Shown here piece by piece: positions 63,772 through 64,000 of a DNA stretch of 64,000 bases. A program made the translations under genes and the position numbers. Numbering within the stretch: the stretch's first letter is position 1; each line of letters opens with the position of its first letter. Source of the DNA: Pseudosulfitobacter sp. DSM 107133 (GTDB lineage Bacteria; Pseudomonadota; Alphaproteobacteria; Rhodobacterales; Rhodobacteraceae); the NCBI RefSeq assembly GCF_022788695.1, contig NZ_CP085162.1, positions 1-64,000 on the forward strand. Reading direction: 5' to 3'. The notes beneath the pieces are model-generated. The model was not told where the DNA came from. It saw only the letters and a program-made list of their open reading frames with translations, and ran no database searches.

Positions 63772-64000
63772 TCCGGCGTCTGATCCCCGCGCTGCTGGCA
63801 CTGATGCTGGCCCAGCCGGTGCAGGCGCAAAGCCCGGCGGATTTGCTGAACGATGTTGACCGGATACTGGCCGACGGCGGCGGCCTTGGCCTTGACGTGG
63901 AATTGACCCGCGCCTTGCGTGCCGCCCGCGCACAGGGCCCGCTGGACCCCGACTGGGCGCAGGTGATGGTGGTGACCGCCAGCCTGATCGCCACGGGATT
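63768..64000 (+). CDS. Exported protein, cut by the window end
   Basis: Only the first 77 residues are visible. A signal peptide (MIRRLIPALLALMLAQPVQA) is followed by a helical part (SPADLLNDVDRILADGG). By analogy with the first cluster a TPR-like partner is possible, but the visible part is too short to say. It overlaps the CHAT gene by four bases. Confidence 0.6.
   Translation, partial: MIRRLIPALLALMLAQPVQAQSPADLLNDVDRILADGGGLGLDVELTRALRAARAQGPLDPDWAQVMVVTASLIATG

Overview
The window looks like the replication end of a GC-rich extrachromosomal replicon (plasmid or chromid) of an alphaproteobacterium, most likely the Roseobacter group of Rhodobacteraceae. Evidence: a Rep_3-type initiator divergent from parAB with 22-bp iterons between them, short palindromic parS-like sites beside parB, a CcdAB addiction module, TRAP and sugar ABC importers, a BioMNY biotin importer, and long tightly packed operons with ATGA or TGATG overlaps. 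No rRNA, tRNA or CRISPR array was seen. Organism and replicon type are inference from gene content.

Layout. 1-3.9 kb: initiator, iteron origin, parA, parB, two parS-like palindromes. 3.9-20.0 kb: a compact set of exported proteins rich in proteases: a caspase-like peptidase with a small PPC-like protein on the minus strand, then, divergently, an HtrA-like PDZ protease, a response regulator, a sensor kinase, a patatin-like lipoprotein, a second caspase-like peptidase, a trypsin-fold zymogen, a large TPR-like protein, a second PPC-like protein and a CHAT peptidase. 20.0-20.7 kb: ccdAB. 20.7-21.9 kb: an unassigned gene pair. 22-25.2 kb: btuFCD-like importer under a cobalamin riboswitch. 25.2-32.7 kb: TRAP transporter, amidase, LysR regulator and a two-component system. 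32.9-38.2 kb: sugar ABC importer with an SMP-30 lactonase. 38.2-40.7 kb: an IS30 and an IS110 element. 40.9-44.9 kb: a stand-alone NRPS module (C-A-PCP-TE). 45.4-50.2 kb: cyoABCD quinol oxidase with SURF1; then an MFS permease. 51.8-55.0 kb: znuA / zur-znuCB. 55.0-56.8 kb: minCDE. 57.2-62.0 kb: ligase and thiolase facing a nitroreductase-bioY-bioN-bioM operon. 62.2-64.0 kb: a second exported CHAT peptidase followed by the start of another exported protein.

The most unusual content is the 3.9-20.0 kb block, with a likely outlier at 62.2-64 kb. It combines three protease folds that act in proteolytic switches (caspase C14, CHAT, S1 trypsin) with a phospholipase-like lipoprotein, TPR and PPC-like partners and its own two-component system. 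Nearly every non-regulatory product has a signal peptide. I read it as a candidate extracytoplasmic proteolytic cascade; that is an inference from gene content, and its biological role is unknown. The rest is metabolic and housekeeping cargo (vitamins B12 and biotin, zinc, respiration, division-site placement), which suggests a stable accessory replicon of some importance to its host.
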